A stretch of DNA of 9,722 nucleotides from Bacteroidota bacterium (GTDB taxonomy: Bacteria > Bacteroidota > Bacteroidia > Flavobacteriales_F > PHOS-HE28). Where the stretch lies: positions 1-9,722 of the forward strand of contig JAEZAU010000142.1 of the NCBI GenBank assembly GCA_023430325.1, read 5' to 3'. The translations under genes and the position numbers were made by a program. Of this stretch, positions 1-7,400 are shown piece after piece. The notes beneath the pieces are model-generated. The model made no database searches. It had not been told where the DNA came from and worked only from the letters and a program-made list of their open reading frames with translations. Position 1 is the first letter of the stretch; every line of letters starts with the position of its first letter.

Positions 1-451
1 AGTTGTATCCGTTGTTGTTGAAATATTCATGGATCCCGAAACTCACCTGGTGACGGATCCGGAAAACAGCACTGAACGTGTTCGTCCGGAAGCGGAGGTG
101 CGCATTTTCCCGCAGGAATTCCAGCGAGTGCTTCTTCGGTTGTATCGGATATTTCTCTGCATCACTATCCCCCAGGACCTCCACTTCGCTCACCTGCATC
201 TCCACACGCTGGCCGCTTCCTTTACTGGGAACGATAGTGCCCGTGCATTTCACAGCAGCGCTTGTGGTGAACCGCGATCTCGTCTCTGGTCCCACCTTTT
301 CCTGGTCTATTACACACTGCAGGTTGCGAATGGTGCTGCCATCGTTCAGCGCAATGAAACGATCGTTACGGAAAGTGCGCACCCAACCCGCCACCGTCAG
401 TTGCTGATCGGTGAGCGTAACATCATCGAGGACCTGCTTTATTGAATGCAT
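1..451 (-). CDS. asnS: Asparaginyl-tRNA synthetase, N-terminal part (runs off the left edge)
   Basis: Charges tRNA-Asn with asparagine in the cytoplasm; a class II aminoacyl-tRNA synthetase. I translated this frame by hand from the reverse strand: 150 codons are present, starting MHSIKQVLDD. Residues about 18-95 look like the OB-fold anticodon-binding domain (LTVAGWVRTFRNDRFIALND, then VIDQ). The segment YPIQPKKHSLEFLR at 101-114, followed by AHLRFRTNTFSAVFRIR, is the characteristic AsnRS entry into the catalytic domain; family members usually have REIAHLRPRTN, so N116 and F121 are small deviations. The ATG at 451-449 is the only upstream ATG in frame and gives the expected N-terminus. Motifs 2 and 3 lie outside the window. 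The gene is divergent from the neighbour at 550. Recognition is firm from the AsnRS-specific block; AspRS and LysRS do not carry it. Confidence 0.95.
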   Translation of the reverse strand, partial: MHSIKQVLDDVTLTDQQLTVAGWVRTFRNDRFIALNDGSTIRNLQCVIDQEKVGPETRSRFTTSAAVKCTGTIVPSKGSGQRVEMQVSEVEVLGDSDAEKYPIQPKKHSLEFLRENAHLRFRTNTFSAVFRIRHQVSFGIHEYFNNNGYN

Positions 452-471
452 CGTAGTACGGAAAAGGATCG

Positions 472-479
472 CAAAGATG
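472..479 (-). promoter_or_regulatory. Weak candidate -7 box for asnS
   Basis: Read on the minus strand this is CATCTTTG, five of six fixed positions of the Bacteroidetes -7 consensus TAnnTTTG, about 20 bases upstream of the asnS start. No convincing TTTG -33 element was found at the right distance, so the assignment is tentative. The rest of the 98-base divergent gap (452-549) shows no clear promoter for the plus-strand gene. Confidence 0.25.
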
Positions 480-549
480 TGCAACCGAAGACAGCCCGGA
501 CATCGATCGGCCCGCCAGTTGAGGTTGCTCCATCAAAACGAGCCGATCA

Positions 550-1056
550 ATGAGCGAAGAAAGATCACTGCACGGTGCCAACGCCATAGAGAAGATCAAG
601 GAGCTGGCAGGATCCATGCCGGTATGCATGTTCCTGACACAATTGGGGAAACGTCCCATCCCCGCCCGCCCGATGGCCACACAGGAGGTCGGCGATGATG
701 GCACCATCTGGTTCCTCAGTTCGCGCACCAGCCATAAGGACCAGGACATCCACACCGATCCGCAGGTGCAGCTCATCTACTGCAACCGCGACAATTCCGA
801 GTTCCTGTCATTGCTTGGCGATGCACAGGAGTTCGATGATGAGATCCTGAAGAAGCGCCTCTGGACACCGCTTTCGAAGGCGTGGTTCCCCCAAGGCGCA
901 GAAGATCCCGACCTGGTGGTCATCGGCGTACGCACCACACAAGGTTATTACTGGGATACCAAGAACGGGAAGATGGTGTCGCTGATGAAGATCATGGCCT
1001 CCAGCATCATCGGCAGTGGCAATGATGATGGGATCGAAGGCAGGTTGAGACCGTAG
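550..1056 (+). CDS. Pyridoxamine 5'-phosphate oxidase-like FMN-binding protein (general stress protein 26 class)
   Basis: A 168-residue protein resembling the general stress protein 26 / YdaG group of the FMN-binding split-barrel superfamily. Members are small cytoplasmic, usually dimeric flavin-binding proteins. Their substrates are mostly unknown and true PNPO activity is not implied. The barrel core runs from about residue 24 (MPVCMFLT) through PARPMAT (38-44), the strand GTIWFLSSRTSHK (51-63) and VQLIYCNR (73-80). A helix follows with the family-typical LWTPLSKAWFPQGAEDPDL (104-122), then VVIGVRTTQGYYWDT (123-137). Length fits the family. The C-terminal tail (MASSIIGSGNDDGIEGRLRP) is low-complexity. 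The ATG at 550 starts just before the first conserved helix; there is no strong Shine-Dalgarno site, as expected here. It stands alone, divergent from asnS and separated from the efflux operon by about 300 bases. Its role cannot be stated beyond the family. Confidence 0.85.
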   Translation: MSEERSLHGANAIEKIKELAGSMPVCMFLTQLGKRPIPARPMATQEVGDDGTIWFLSSRTSHKDQDIHTDPQVQLIYCNRDNSEFLSLLGDAQEFDDEILKKRLWTPLSKAWFPQGAEDPDLVVIGVRTTQGYYWDTKNGKMVSLMKIMASSIIGSGNDDGIEGRLRP

Positions 1057-1071
1057 TTCGCGAGTTCTTGG

Positions 1072-1211
1072 CCGCCCGGACGGGCTGTACGCTTTAGCCT
1101 GCTCACTTCCGCTACGGCCTTGGGGCTCCGGGGGCTTCCTGCCGGTCGCCTCCTCGCTCCACATGGCCGTACGCGGCGCTTTCGCAGGGCTGCCGCTTCC
1201 ATCCCTGGCGG
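1072..1211. repeat. GC-rich structured intergenic element, putative interspersed repeat
   Basis: This stretch fills most of the gap between the flavoprotein gene and the tetR promoter and has no credible coding frame. It is much more GC-rich than the promoter DNA after it. Visible structure: a 5-bp inverted pair at the ends (CCGCC 1072-1076, GGCGG 1207-1211); an imperfect direct repeat near each end (GGGCTGTACGCTT from 1082, GGGCTGCCGCTTCC from 1187); and an internal 7-bp inverted pair (TACGGCC 1113-1119, GGCCGTA 1165-1171). From memory, the frame GGGCTGtaCGCTT ... GCTGCCGCTTCCATCCCT resembles short repeats scattered between genes in many Bacteroidota genomes. That resemblance is unverified, and only one copy lies in this window. 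Boundaries are approximate. It could instead be a structured transcript end of the upstream gene. Confidence 0.45.
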
Positions 1212-1259
1212 AGATCGCGGTGCTCTCGTGCCATTCGATCGCACCAAATGATGAACGGC

Positions 1260-1288
1260 GGAAACATTTTATAAGAGGTTTTGTTTCC
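1260..1288. promoter_or_regulatory. Inverted repeat overlapping the tetR promoter, candidate TetR-family operator
   Basis: GGAAACA (1260-1266) and TGTTTCC (1282-1288) form a perfect 7-bp inverted repeat separated by 15 bases. The half-sites are 22 bp apart, about two helical turns, and the 29-bp total is within the size of known TetR/AcrR-family operators. The right half overlaps the -33 element at 1279-1283, so a bound protein would block RNA polymerase. It lies directly before a TetR-family gene that heads an efflux operon, the classic autorepression arrangement. It is upstream of the predicted transcription start, so it is not a leader hairpin. Binding is inferred. Confidence 0.5.
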
Positions 1289-1312
1289 ATTGTACCCAAC
1301 GCTCTAAATTTG
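1279..1312 (+). promoter_or_regulatory. Bacteroidetes-type promoter of the efflux operon
   Basis: A TTTTG at 1279-1283 (-33 element) and TAAATTTG at 1305-1312 (-7 element, a full match to TAnnTTTG) are separated by 21 bases. This is the arrangement read by the primary sigma factor of Bacteroidota. Transcription should start a few bases after 1312, giving a leader of about 30-40 bases before the ATG at 1354. No equally good match was found upstream of the other genes of the operon. Confidence 0.7.
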
Positions 1313-1353
1313 CGCCCCGAAGTGAAGTAGGAGGTAGTTAGCGCTGGGAAGAG

Positions 1354-1989
1354 ATGGAGAACAAGGAGCAGCATATCATAGAACAGGCCGGCAAGGTGTT
1401 CATGCGCCTTGGCGTACGCAGCGTGAACATGGACGATATCGCCCAGCATCTGCGGATCAGCAAAAAGACGCTCTACCAATACGTAAGGGACAAGAACGAT
1501 CTGGTGCTGCGTACCGTGAAATGCATCTGCGATCAGCATCGTTCCTCGATCTGTGGCATCCGCGAGTTGAACCTCAATGCGATCGATGAGAATTTCCAGA
1601 TCGCGAAGTTCATCGCTGGCCAGCTGGGCCAGATGCATCCGAGCATCCACTTCGATCTGCAGAAATATCACGTTGAAGCTTGGGACCTGCTCCAGAAGAC
1701 CGAGCGCGCGGACATCTACGAGTGCGTTACCGCCAACATGACCAAGGGAATCGAACAGGGGCTCTACCGTGCCGATCTCAACATCCCGATCATCGCCAGG
1801 ATCTATATCGCCCGTTTTGATGCCTTGTTCGATGGGCAGCTCTTTCCGGCCACGGAATTCCAGTTCGATGATGTGGTGTGGGAACATTTCAGGTACCACA
1901 TCCGCGGTGTGGCGAGCGAGAAAGGATTGAAGTACCTCATCAAAAAAGTGAAGCAGCGGGATGAGAAGACGCCTGCTGGTACTGCATGA
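1354..1989 (+). CDS. TetR/AcrR-family transcriptional regulator, first gene of the efflux operon
   Basis: A 211-residue DNA-binding repressor-type protein, probably dimeric. Residues about 6-52 form the TetR-type three-helix DNA-binding domain: IIEQAGKVFMRLGVRSVNMDDIA, then QHLRISKKTLYQYVRDKNDL, with the recognition helix around 36-45. The remainder (about 55-205) is the variable ligand-binding and dimerisation domain and gives no clue to the ligand. The ATG at 1354 is well supported: an in-frame TAG at 1339-1341 rules out a longer protein, and the conserved domain starts right after it. An AGGAGG at 1329-1334 is 19 bases from the ATG, too far to act as a normal ribosome site. The stop overlaps the next gene's start by 4 bases (ATGA), so translation of the channel gene may be coupled to the regulator. 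Likely role: autorepression of the whole operon through the inverted repeat at 1260-1288. Confidence 0.9.
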   Translation: MENKEQHIIEQAGKVFMRLGVRSVNMDDIAQHLRISKKTLYQYVRDKNDLVLRTVKCICDQHRSSICGIRELNLNAIDENFQIAKFIAGQLGQMHPSIHFDLQKYHVEAWDLLQKTERADIYECVTANMTKGIEQGLYRADLNIPIIARIYIARFDALFDGQLFPATEFQFDDVVWEHFRYHIRGVASEKGLKYLIKKVKQRDEKTPAGTA

Positions 1990-3317
1990 GAACAAGAACC
2001 GTATTATCGATATGCCTGATCGCCATCGCAGCGATCGCCCGGGCGCAGGGGCCATTGCAATTGAGCCTGAAAGCCGCCATGGACATGGCTGCCAAGCAGA
2101 GCTATCAGGTACAGGCCAGCGATCTGGAGGCGCAGCGCTCACGCCAGCGCATAAAGGAGGTGATGTCCATCGGCATGCCGCAGGTGAATGCATCGGCATC
2201 GTTGCAGCATTACATCGATGTACCCACGCAGGTGGTGCCCAATTTCTTTGGCAGTGAACCGGAAGTGATCAAACTGCAGTTCGGTGTTCCGTGGAGTTCC
2301 ACCGCAGGTGTGCAGTTGACGCAATTGATCTTCGACGGGACCTATCTGCTCGGATTGAAGGCCGCGCAGGAAGTGCGCCAGCAAAGTGATGAGGAGCTGG
2401 AGCGCCAGATGAAGAATGCGCGGGTACAAGCCGCGAAAGCCTATTACGGCGTGCTTGCTTCCGATGAAGGTGTCCGTCTGATCAATGAAGCACTGCCGAT
2501 CCTTGAGCGCAGCGTTCGCGAAAGCGAGGCCATGATGCAGCAGGGATTCATCGAGAACGTCGATGTCGACCGGTTGAGGATCGAACTATCCCAGGCACAG
2601 GATCAGCGGATGGTCTTCCAGCGGCAGGCACAGATCGCCCGGGACATGCTCGGTTTCGTACTCGGGCTTCCATCAGGGACACCGATCGAACTTACCGATG
2701 ATCTGGAGACCTTGATCGGCAGTGCTGACGAGACCTCCCTTAGTGAACAACCGCTTGCTGTGGAGCAACACATCGATCATCGCATGGCCAACACGTTCGT
2801 GCGGATAGCCACCTTGGAAATGCGCGGTGGCCGCGCTGCCTATCTGCCTTCGTTGAGCGGTTTCTTCAGCCATCAGCAACAGTGGAACGCCACCACTTTC
2901 GAGCCGATCGGCGGGCCGATCCCGTGGTTCCCCGCAACACTATGGGGCCTCAACCTGAACGTCCCGATCTTCAGCAGTGGCAAACGTTCCAGCAAATACC
3001 AGCAGGCGAAACTGGGTCTTGAGCAGGCGGAGGTGAACCTGGAAATGACCACCCAGCGTTTGAAACTGGAGCATCTTCAGCGCCGGAACGATGTGGTCAC
3101 AGCACAGGAACTCTATCACAACGAACGCGACCGTCTTGATCTGGCCAGAAGCATCTTCGATCGTACCAGCCTGAAATTCACTGAAGGCGTGGCCTCCAGC
3201 TTCGAATTGACGCAGGAGCAAGGCTCCTACATACAGGCGCAGCAACTCTACATACAGCGATTGGTGGAACTGGTGAACGCACGCACCGAACTCCGCCGCG
3301 CACTGGACCGATTCTGA
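1986..3317 (+). CDS. TolC-family outer-membrane efflux channel
   Basis: A 443-residue outer-membrane factor, the exit duct of a tripartite pump. The N-terminus is a clear signal peptide (MRTRTVLSICLIAIAAIARA) with likely cleavage after A20. Two outer-membrane-efflux-protein repeats follow, roughly 25-215 and 255-440. Each has long amphipathic helices rich in Gln, Glu, Arg and Ala, such as LQLSLKAAMDMAAKQSYQVQ at 24-43 and the helix after NVDVDRLRIELSQAQ. The second repeat has the family-typical SSGKRSSKYQQAKLGLEQAE. Length is normal for the family. The ATG overlaps the tetR stop (ATGA), and the adaptor gene begins 8 bases after this stop, so these are one transcription unit. There is no lipobox, so unlike many proteobacterial relatives it is not predicted to be lipidated. 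Substrate cannot be told from the sequence. Confidence 0.93.
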   Translation: MRTRTVLSICLIAIAAIARAQGPLQLSLKAAMDMAAKQSYQVQASDLEAQRSRQRIKEVMSIGMPQVNASASLQHYIDVPTQVVPNFFGSEPEVIKLQFGVPWSSTAGVQLTQLIFDGTYLLGLKAAQEVRQQSDEELERQMKNARVQAAKAYYGVLASDEGVRLINEALPILERSVRESEAMMQQGFIENVDVDRLRIELSQAQDQRMVFQRQAQIARDMLGFVLGLPSGTPIELTDDLETLIGSADETSLSEQPLAVEQHIDHRMANTFVRIATLEMRGGRAAYLPSLSGFFSHQQQWNATTFEPIGGPIPWFPATLWGLNLNVPIFSSGKRSSKYQQAKLGLEQAEVNLEMTTQRLKLEHLQRRNDVVTAQELYHNERDRLDLARSIFDRTSLKFTEGVASSFELTQEQGSYIQAQQLYIQRLVELVNARTELRRALDRF

Positions 3318-3325
3318 CACCACAC

Positions 3326-4474
3326 ATGAGAACTTCCATCATACTGTTCCTATCCATCATTCTACTTGCCTCATGCGCCGGCAAGGACAATAGCGACATC
3401 GGTAAGATGCGCGCAGAACGCGATTCCTTGAAGGCCGAGTATGCCTCGATCGGTACGCGATTGAAGGAGATCGAAGAATGGCTCGCAGAGAATGACAGCA
3501 CCGTGCGCCGTAATCTACCTACCGTGACCGCTGCCCCGGTGGACTTCGGTGAGTTCAGCCACTACATTGAAGTGCATGGCAACGTTCGATCGGACAAGAG
3601 TGCTGCGCTCTTCGCCCAGGGCCGGATCAGGAAAGTGCTCGTGAAGCCGGGTGACAAAGTGAATGCCGGTGAGCTGTTGATCACAGTGGACAATGATATC
3701 GTGGACAAGCAGATCGCTCAGGCCGAGACCGCATTGGAACTGGCCAACACAGCGTTCGAAAGGCAGTCCGCCCTCTGGGAACAAAAGATCGGAAGCGAGA
3801 TGCAGTACCTGCAGGCAAAGAGCCAGAAGGAGCAGGCGGAGGCGGGTCTGGCGGCACTTCGTGAACAACAGCGCCTCACCAATGTCACCGCACCGTTCGC
3901 CGGTGTCATCGATGATGTGATGGCCCGCGTTGGTGACATGGCGTTGCCCACCATGCCGGTGGCGCGTATCGTTGACCTGGGAAGTGCACAGTTGGAAGCC
4001 GATGTACCCGAAGGATACCTGCGATCCATACAGGAGGGTGCCCCGGTGAAAGTGACCTTCCCCAGCATTGGCGAAAGCTTCGATGCAAAGCTCGATCACG
4101 TGGCACGTTACATCGATCCGGCCAACCGCACCTTCAAGGTCACCGTGAGAATGGATGAAGGCAGCGAACTTCTGCGCCCCAATCTGCTGTGTGACATAAG
4201 CATTCAGGACATGCACATGGACAGTGCACTCGTTGTGCCTTCACGCGCCGTACTGCAGGATGTGGAAGGCAACAACTACGTCTATGTCCTTCAACCTCGA
4301 AAGGACGATGAGGCCACTGCACGAAAGGTCATGGTGGAACGCCGCAGCGAGTACAAAGGGAAGGTCAGCATCAAGCCGAAACAGGAAGGCATGCTTACCG
4401 GTACCCAGAAGATCGTGGATGAAGGCGCGAAGAACGTAACGGACGGATTGGTAGTGCGCATAGCCAACACTTGA
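3326..4474 (+). CDS. HlyD/AcrA-type periplasmic adaptor (membrane fusion) lipoprotein
   Basis: A 382-residue adaptor linking the inner-membrane pump to the outer-membrane channel. The N-terminus is a lipoprotein signal with lipobox LASC and acylated Cys at 17, which anchors it in a membrane facing the periplasm. A short coiled coil follows (about 27-57, KMRAERDSLKAEYASIGTRL onward), an extension often seen in Bacteroidota adaptors. Next come the first barrel and lipoyl half (VTAAPVDFGEFSHYIEVHG, then GRIRKVLVKPGDKVNAGELL at 99-118), the helical hairpin (about 124-183) and the second lipoyl half (LTNVTAPFAGVIDD, 184-197). The beta-barrel domain runs from about 222 (QLEADVPEGYL), and the membrane-proximal domain includes ALVVPSRAVLQ and a C-terminal KIVDEGAKNVTDGLVVRI. 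The start is fixed by the signal sequence. It lies 8 bases after the channel gene and 4 bases before the pump gene, without clear Shine-Dalgarno sites. Confidence 0.93.
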   Translation: MRTSIILFLSIILLASCAGKDNSDIGKMRAERDSLKAEYASIGTRLKEIEEWLAENDSTVRRNLPTVTAAPVDFGEFSHYIEVHGNVRSDKSAALFAQGRIRKVLVKPGDKVNAGELLITVDNDIVDKQIAQAETALELANTAFERQSALWEQKIGSEMQYLQAKSQKEQAEAGLAALREQQRLTNVTAPFAGVIDDVMARVGDMALPTMPVARIVDLGSAQLEADVPEGYLRSIQEGAPVKVTFPSIGESFDAKLDHVARYIDPANRTFKVTVRMDEGSELLRPNLLCDISIQDMHMDSALVVPSRAVLQDVEGNNYVYVLQPRKDDEATARKVMVERRSEYKGKVSIKPKQEGMLTGTQKIVDEGAKNVTDGLVVRIANT

Positions 4475-4478
4475 TCGG

Positions 4479-7400
4479 ATGCATAACGCCCACGATATAG
4501 AAAAAGACCTTCACGGACCGGAGCGCCAGTTCGCGATCACTAGCTGGGCGGTAAAGAACCGCACCACCGTGATCGTGCTCACCGTGCTCATCTGCATACT
4601 CGGCATCTACTCCTACATGGTGATGCCGAAGGTGAGCTTCCCGGAAGTGGTGACACCTGAGGTCTTCGTGGCCACCCCGTACAACAGCAGTTCGGTGGTG
4701 GATATCGAAAAGCTCATCACCAAGCCGATCGAAAAGGAGATCAACACCATCAGCGGTGTGGATGAGATCAAGAGCACCAGCGTGCCGAACTTCAGTTCCA
4801 TCCATGTGAAGTTCAATTATGATGTTTCCCCCACGGAAGCACTGCGCAAGGTGAAGGATGCGGTGGACAAGGCCCGTGGCGATGCGGATTTCCCGCGTGA
4901 TCTGCCGGCCGAACCGAACATCTTCGAGATGAACTTCTCGGAGCTAATGCCGGTGATGAACATCAACCTCAGCGGCGATTATCCCATGGAGCAGCTTCAC
5001 GAATACGCGAAGCACCTGGAGGAACGCATCGAAGAGCTGACCGAGGTGAACAAGGTGGAGATACGCGGCGTGCCTGAGCGCGAAGTGCGTGTAAGCCTGG
5101 ACTTGCGGCAGCTTGAGGACCTGAAATTGAATTTCGATGATGTGGCCAACGCCCTCCGCAGCGAGAACCTCACGATGAGCGGTGGCGATCTGCTCGTGAA
5201 AGATCAGCGTCGAAGCGTGCGCGTGATCGGTGAGTTCAAGGAGATGGAGCAGCTCCGCAATATCGTGGTGAAGAACGAGAATCAGCGCGAAGTGCGCCTG
5301 CGCGATATCGCCGATGTGGATTTCACCTATAAGGAGCCTGAGAGTTTTGCACGGGAATTCGGCAAGAGCGTGGTCATGCTCGATGTCATCAAGCGTGCAG
5401 GCGAGAACCTGCTCGAAGCGAGCGACAAGATCAACGCCATCATCAAGGAAGATCATGGCAAAGTGCTGCCCAAGGATCTGGTTATCACCCTCACCGGCGA
5501 TCAGAGCGATCAGACCCGAGTAAGCGTGGATGAGTTGATGAACCACATCGTGCTGGGCGTTATCCTGGTGGTTGGCGTACTGATGCTGTTCCTCGGCCTG
5601 CGAAATGCTGTGTTCGTAGGTCTGGCGATCCCGATGAGCATGTTCATCTCGTTCACATTGCTGAACGCGTTCGGTGTTACACTGAACATGATGGTGCTCT
5701 TCGCACTGATACTTGCGCTCGGCCGTCTGGTCGATGATGGTATCGTCATCGTGGAGAATATCTACCGGCATATGTCCAACGGCGAACCTGCCATGAAAGC
5801 CACGCGCCTTGCAGTAGGGGAGGTGACCATGCCGATCATTGCAGCCACCACGGCCACGGTGATGGTCTTCGTTCCGTTGTTGTTCTGGCCGGGAATGATG
5901 GGTGAGTTCATGAAGTATCTACCGATCACGTTCATGATCGCTCTTGCTTCATCGCTGTTCGTGGCATTGGTGGTGAATCCCGCGCTGGCGTCGAAGTTCA
6001 TGCGGGTTGAGACCGATCATCTTCCCGCAAAGAAGATGTGGAGGCTGGCGATCATCCTTGCGGTGATCGGTGCAATTATCGGGGCCATGGGTGCAGCTGG
6101 TCAGAGCTCGGCGATCTTCGGCATCGGCATGCTTGTGATCTTCCTGGGGATCATGGTCGTGGCTAATGACAAGTTCTTCGTGCCGGCCGCCGATCGCTTC
6201 CAGAACCGCTGGCTGCCGAAACTGGAATTCCAGTATGAGCGGTTCCTTCGCTATTCACTGGACAAGCATCATCCTCGGACCTTCTTGATCGGGACATTCG
6301 GGCTCTTGGCGTTGGTCTTCGTCCTCTTGGGACTTTTCCCTCCAAAGACCGTCTTCTTTCCCGCCACGCAACCGCAATTCGTCAATGTCTTCATTGAAGC
6401 GCCGATCGGTACCGATATCATGAAGACCGATAGCATCACCCGCATCGTGGAGAAACAGGTGATGAAGGTGATCGACGTACCCAAATACAAGGAGGTGCGC
6501 GAGGTGAAGAACGAAGAGGGCGAGGTCATCGGGCAGGATACCGTGAACTTCCTGGTGAACTCGTTGATCAGTCAGGTGGGTGAAGGCACCAGCGATCCCG
6601 GATCAGGCGATGTGGAATTGAGCGCCACGCCGCACAAGGGCCGTGTGCAGGTAAGCTTTGTGAAGTTCTCCGATCGAAAGGGCCTCGACACCAATGAACT
6701 TGTTGAGGAATTGCAGAATGGCGTAAGCGGATACCCCGGCGTGATCGTCACGGTGGCCAAGAATGCCGATGGCCCTCCGGTGGGCAAGCCGATCAACATC
6801 GAGATCAAGGGAAAGGAGATCGACGGCCTGCTTTCGGAAGCGGAGCGCGTGAAGCAGTTCATCGAGGATCGGAACGTTCCCGGTGTGGAAGCACTGCGGA
6901 TCGATATCGATCGAGCAAAGCCAGAGATGCCGATCATCATCGATCGCGAAAAAGCGCGTCGTTTGAACGTGAGCACTTATGCCGTGGCCGACGCGATACG
7001 TACCGCCCTCTTCGGCAAGGAAGTGAGCACGTTCCGGATCGAAGGCGATGATGATGACTACGAGATCAACGTTCGGTTGAAGGATGAATACCGTTATGAT
7101 CCACAGCGGCTCATGGACATGCGGATCACCTTCCGCGATATGCTCACCGGGCAGATTCGCCAGGTGCCGATCAGTGCCGTGGCCGAGGAAAAATATACCA
7201 CCACGTTCAGCGCGATCAAGCGCAAGGATCTCGATCGGGTGGTCACTGTGAGCAGCAACGTGATCTCAGGTTACAACAGCAACGAGGTCGTTCAGCAGAT
7301 CAAGGATGAGATGTCAAGCGGATTTGTGATCAACGGTGGTTTCAACCTGCGCTTCACAGGTGAGCAGGAGGATCAGGCGAAGGACATGAACTTTCTTTTC

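Noticed and set aside
29..445. Plus-strand frames at the left edge
   Set aside because: They are antisense shadows of asnS, whose minus-strand frame shows clear AsnRS motifs over the whole interval.
948..1247. Minus-strand frame of 99 codons over the GC-rich intergenic element
   Set aside because: Arg/Pro/Gly/Ala-rich translation typical of structured GC-rich non-coding DNA; no domain and no start signal.
1329..1334. AGGAGG as the ribosome-binding site of tetR
   Set aside because: It lies 19 bases from the ATG, and an in-frame stop at 1339-1341 excludes an earlier start in the same frame; Bacteroidota rarely rely on this motif.
808..2199. Long minus-strand open frame of 463 codons across the flavoprotein, gap and tetR
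   Set aside because: It runs antisense to two well-supported genes and through the non-coding repeat-like element, and the product has low-complexity, shadow-like composition without a recognisable domain.
3515..4216. Minus-strand open frame of 233 codons inside the adaptor gene
   Set aside because: Antisense shadow of a clear HlyD-type gene, with His-rich composition.
4944..5771. Minus-strand open frame of 275 codons inside the RND gene
   Set aside because: His/Gln/Asp-rich shadow of the pump's coding strand, with no domain and no promoter.
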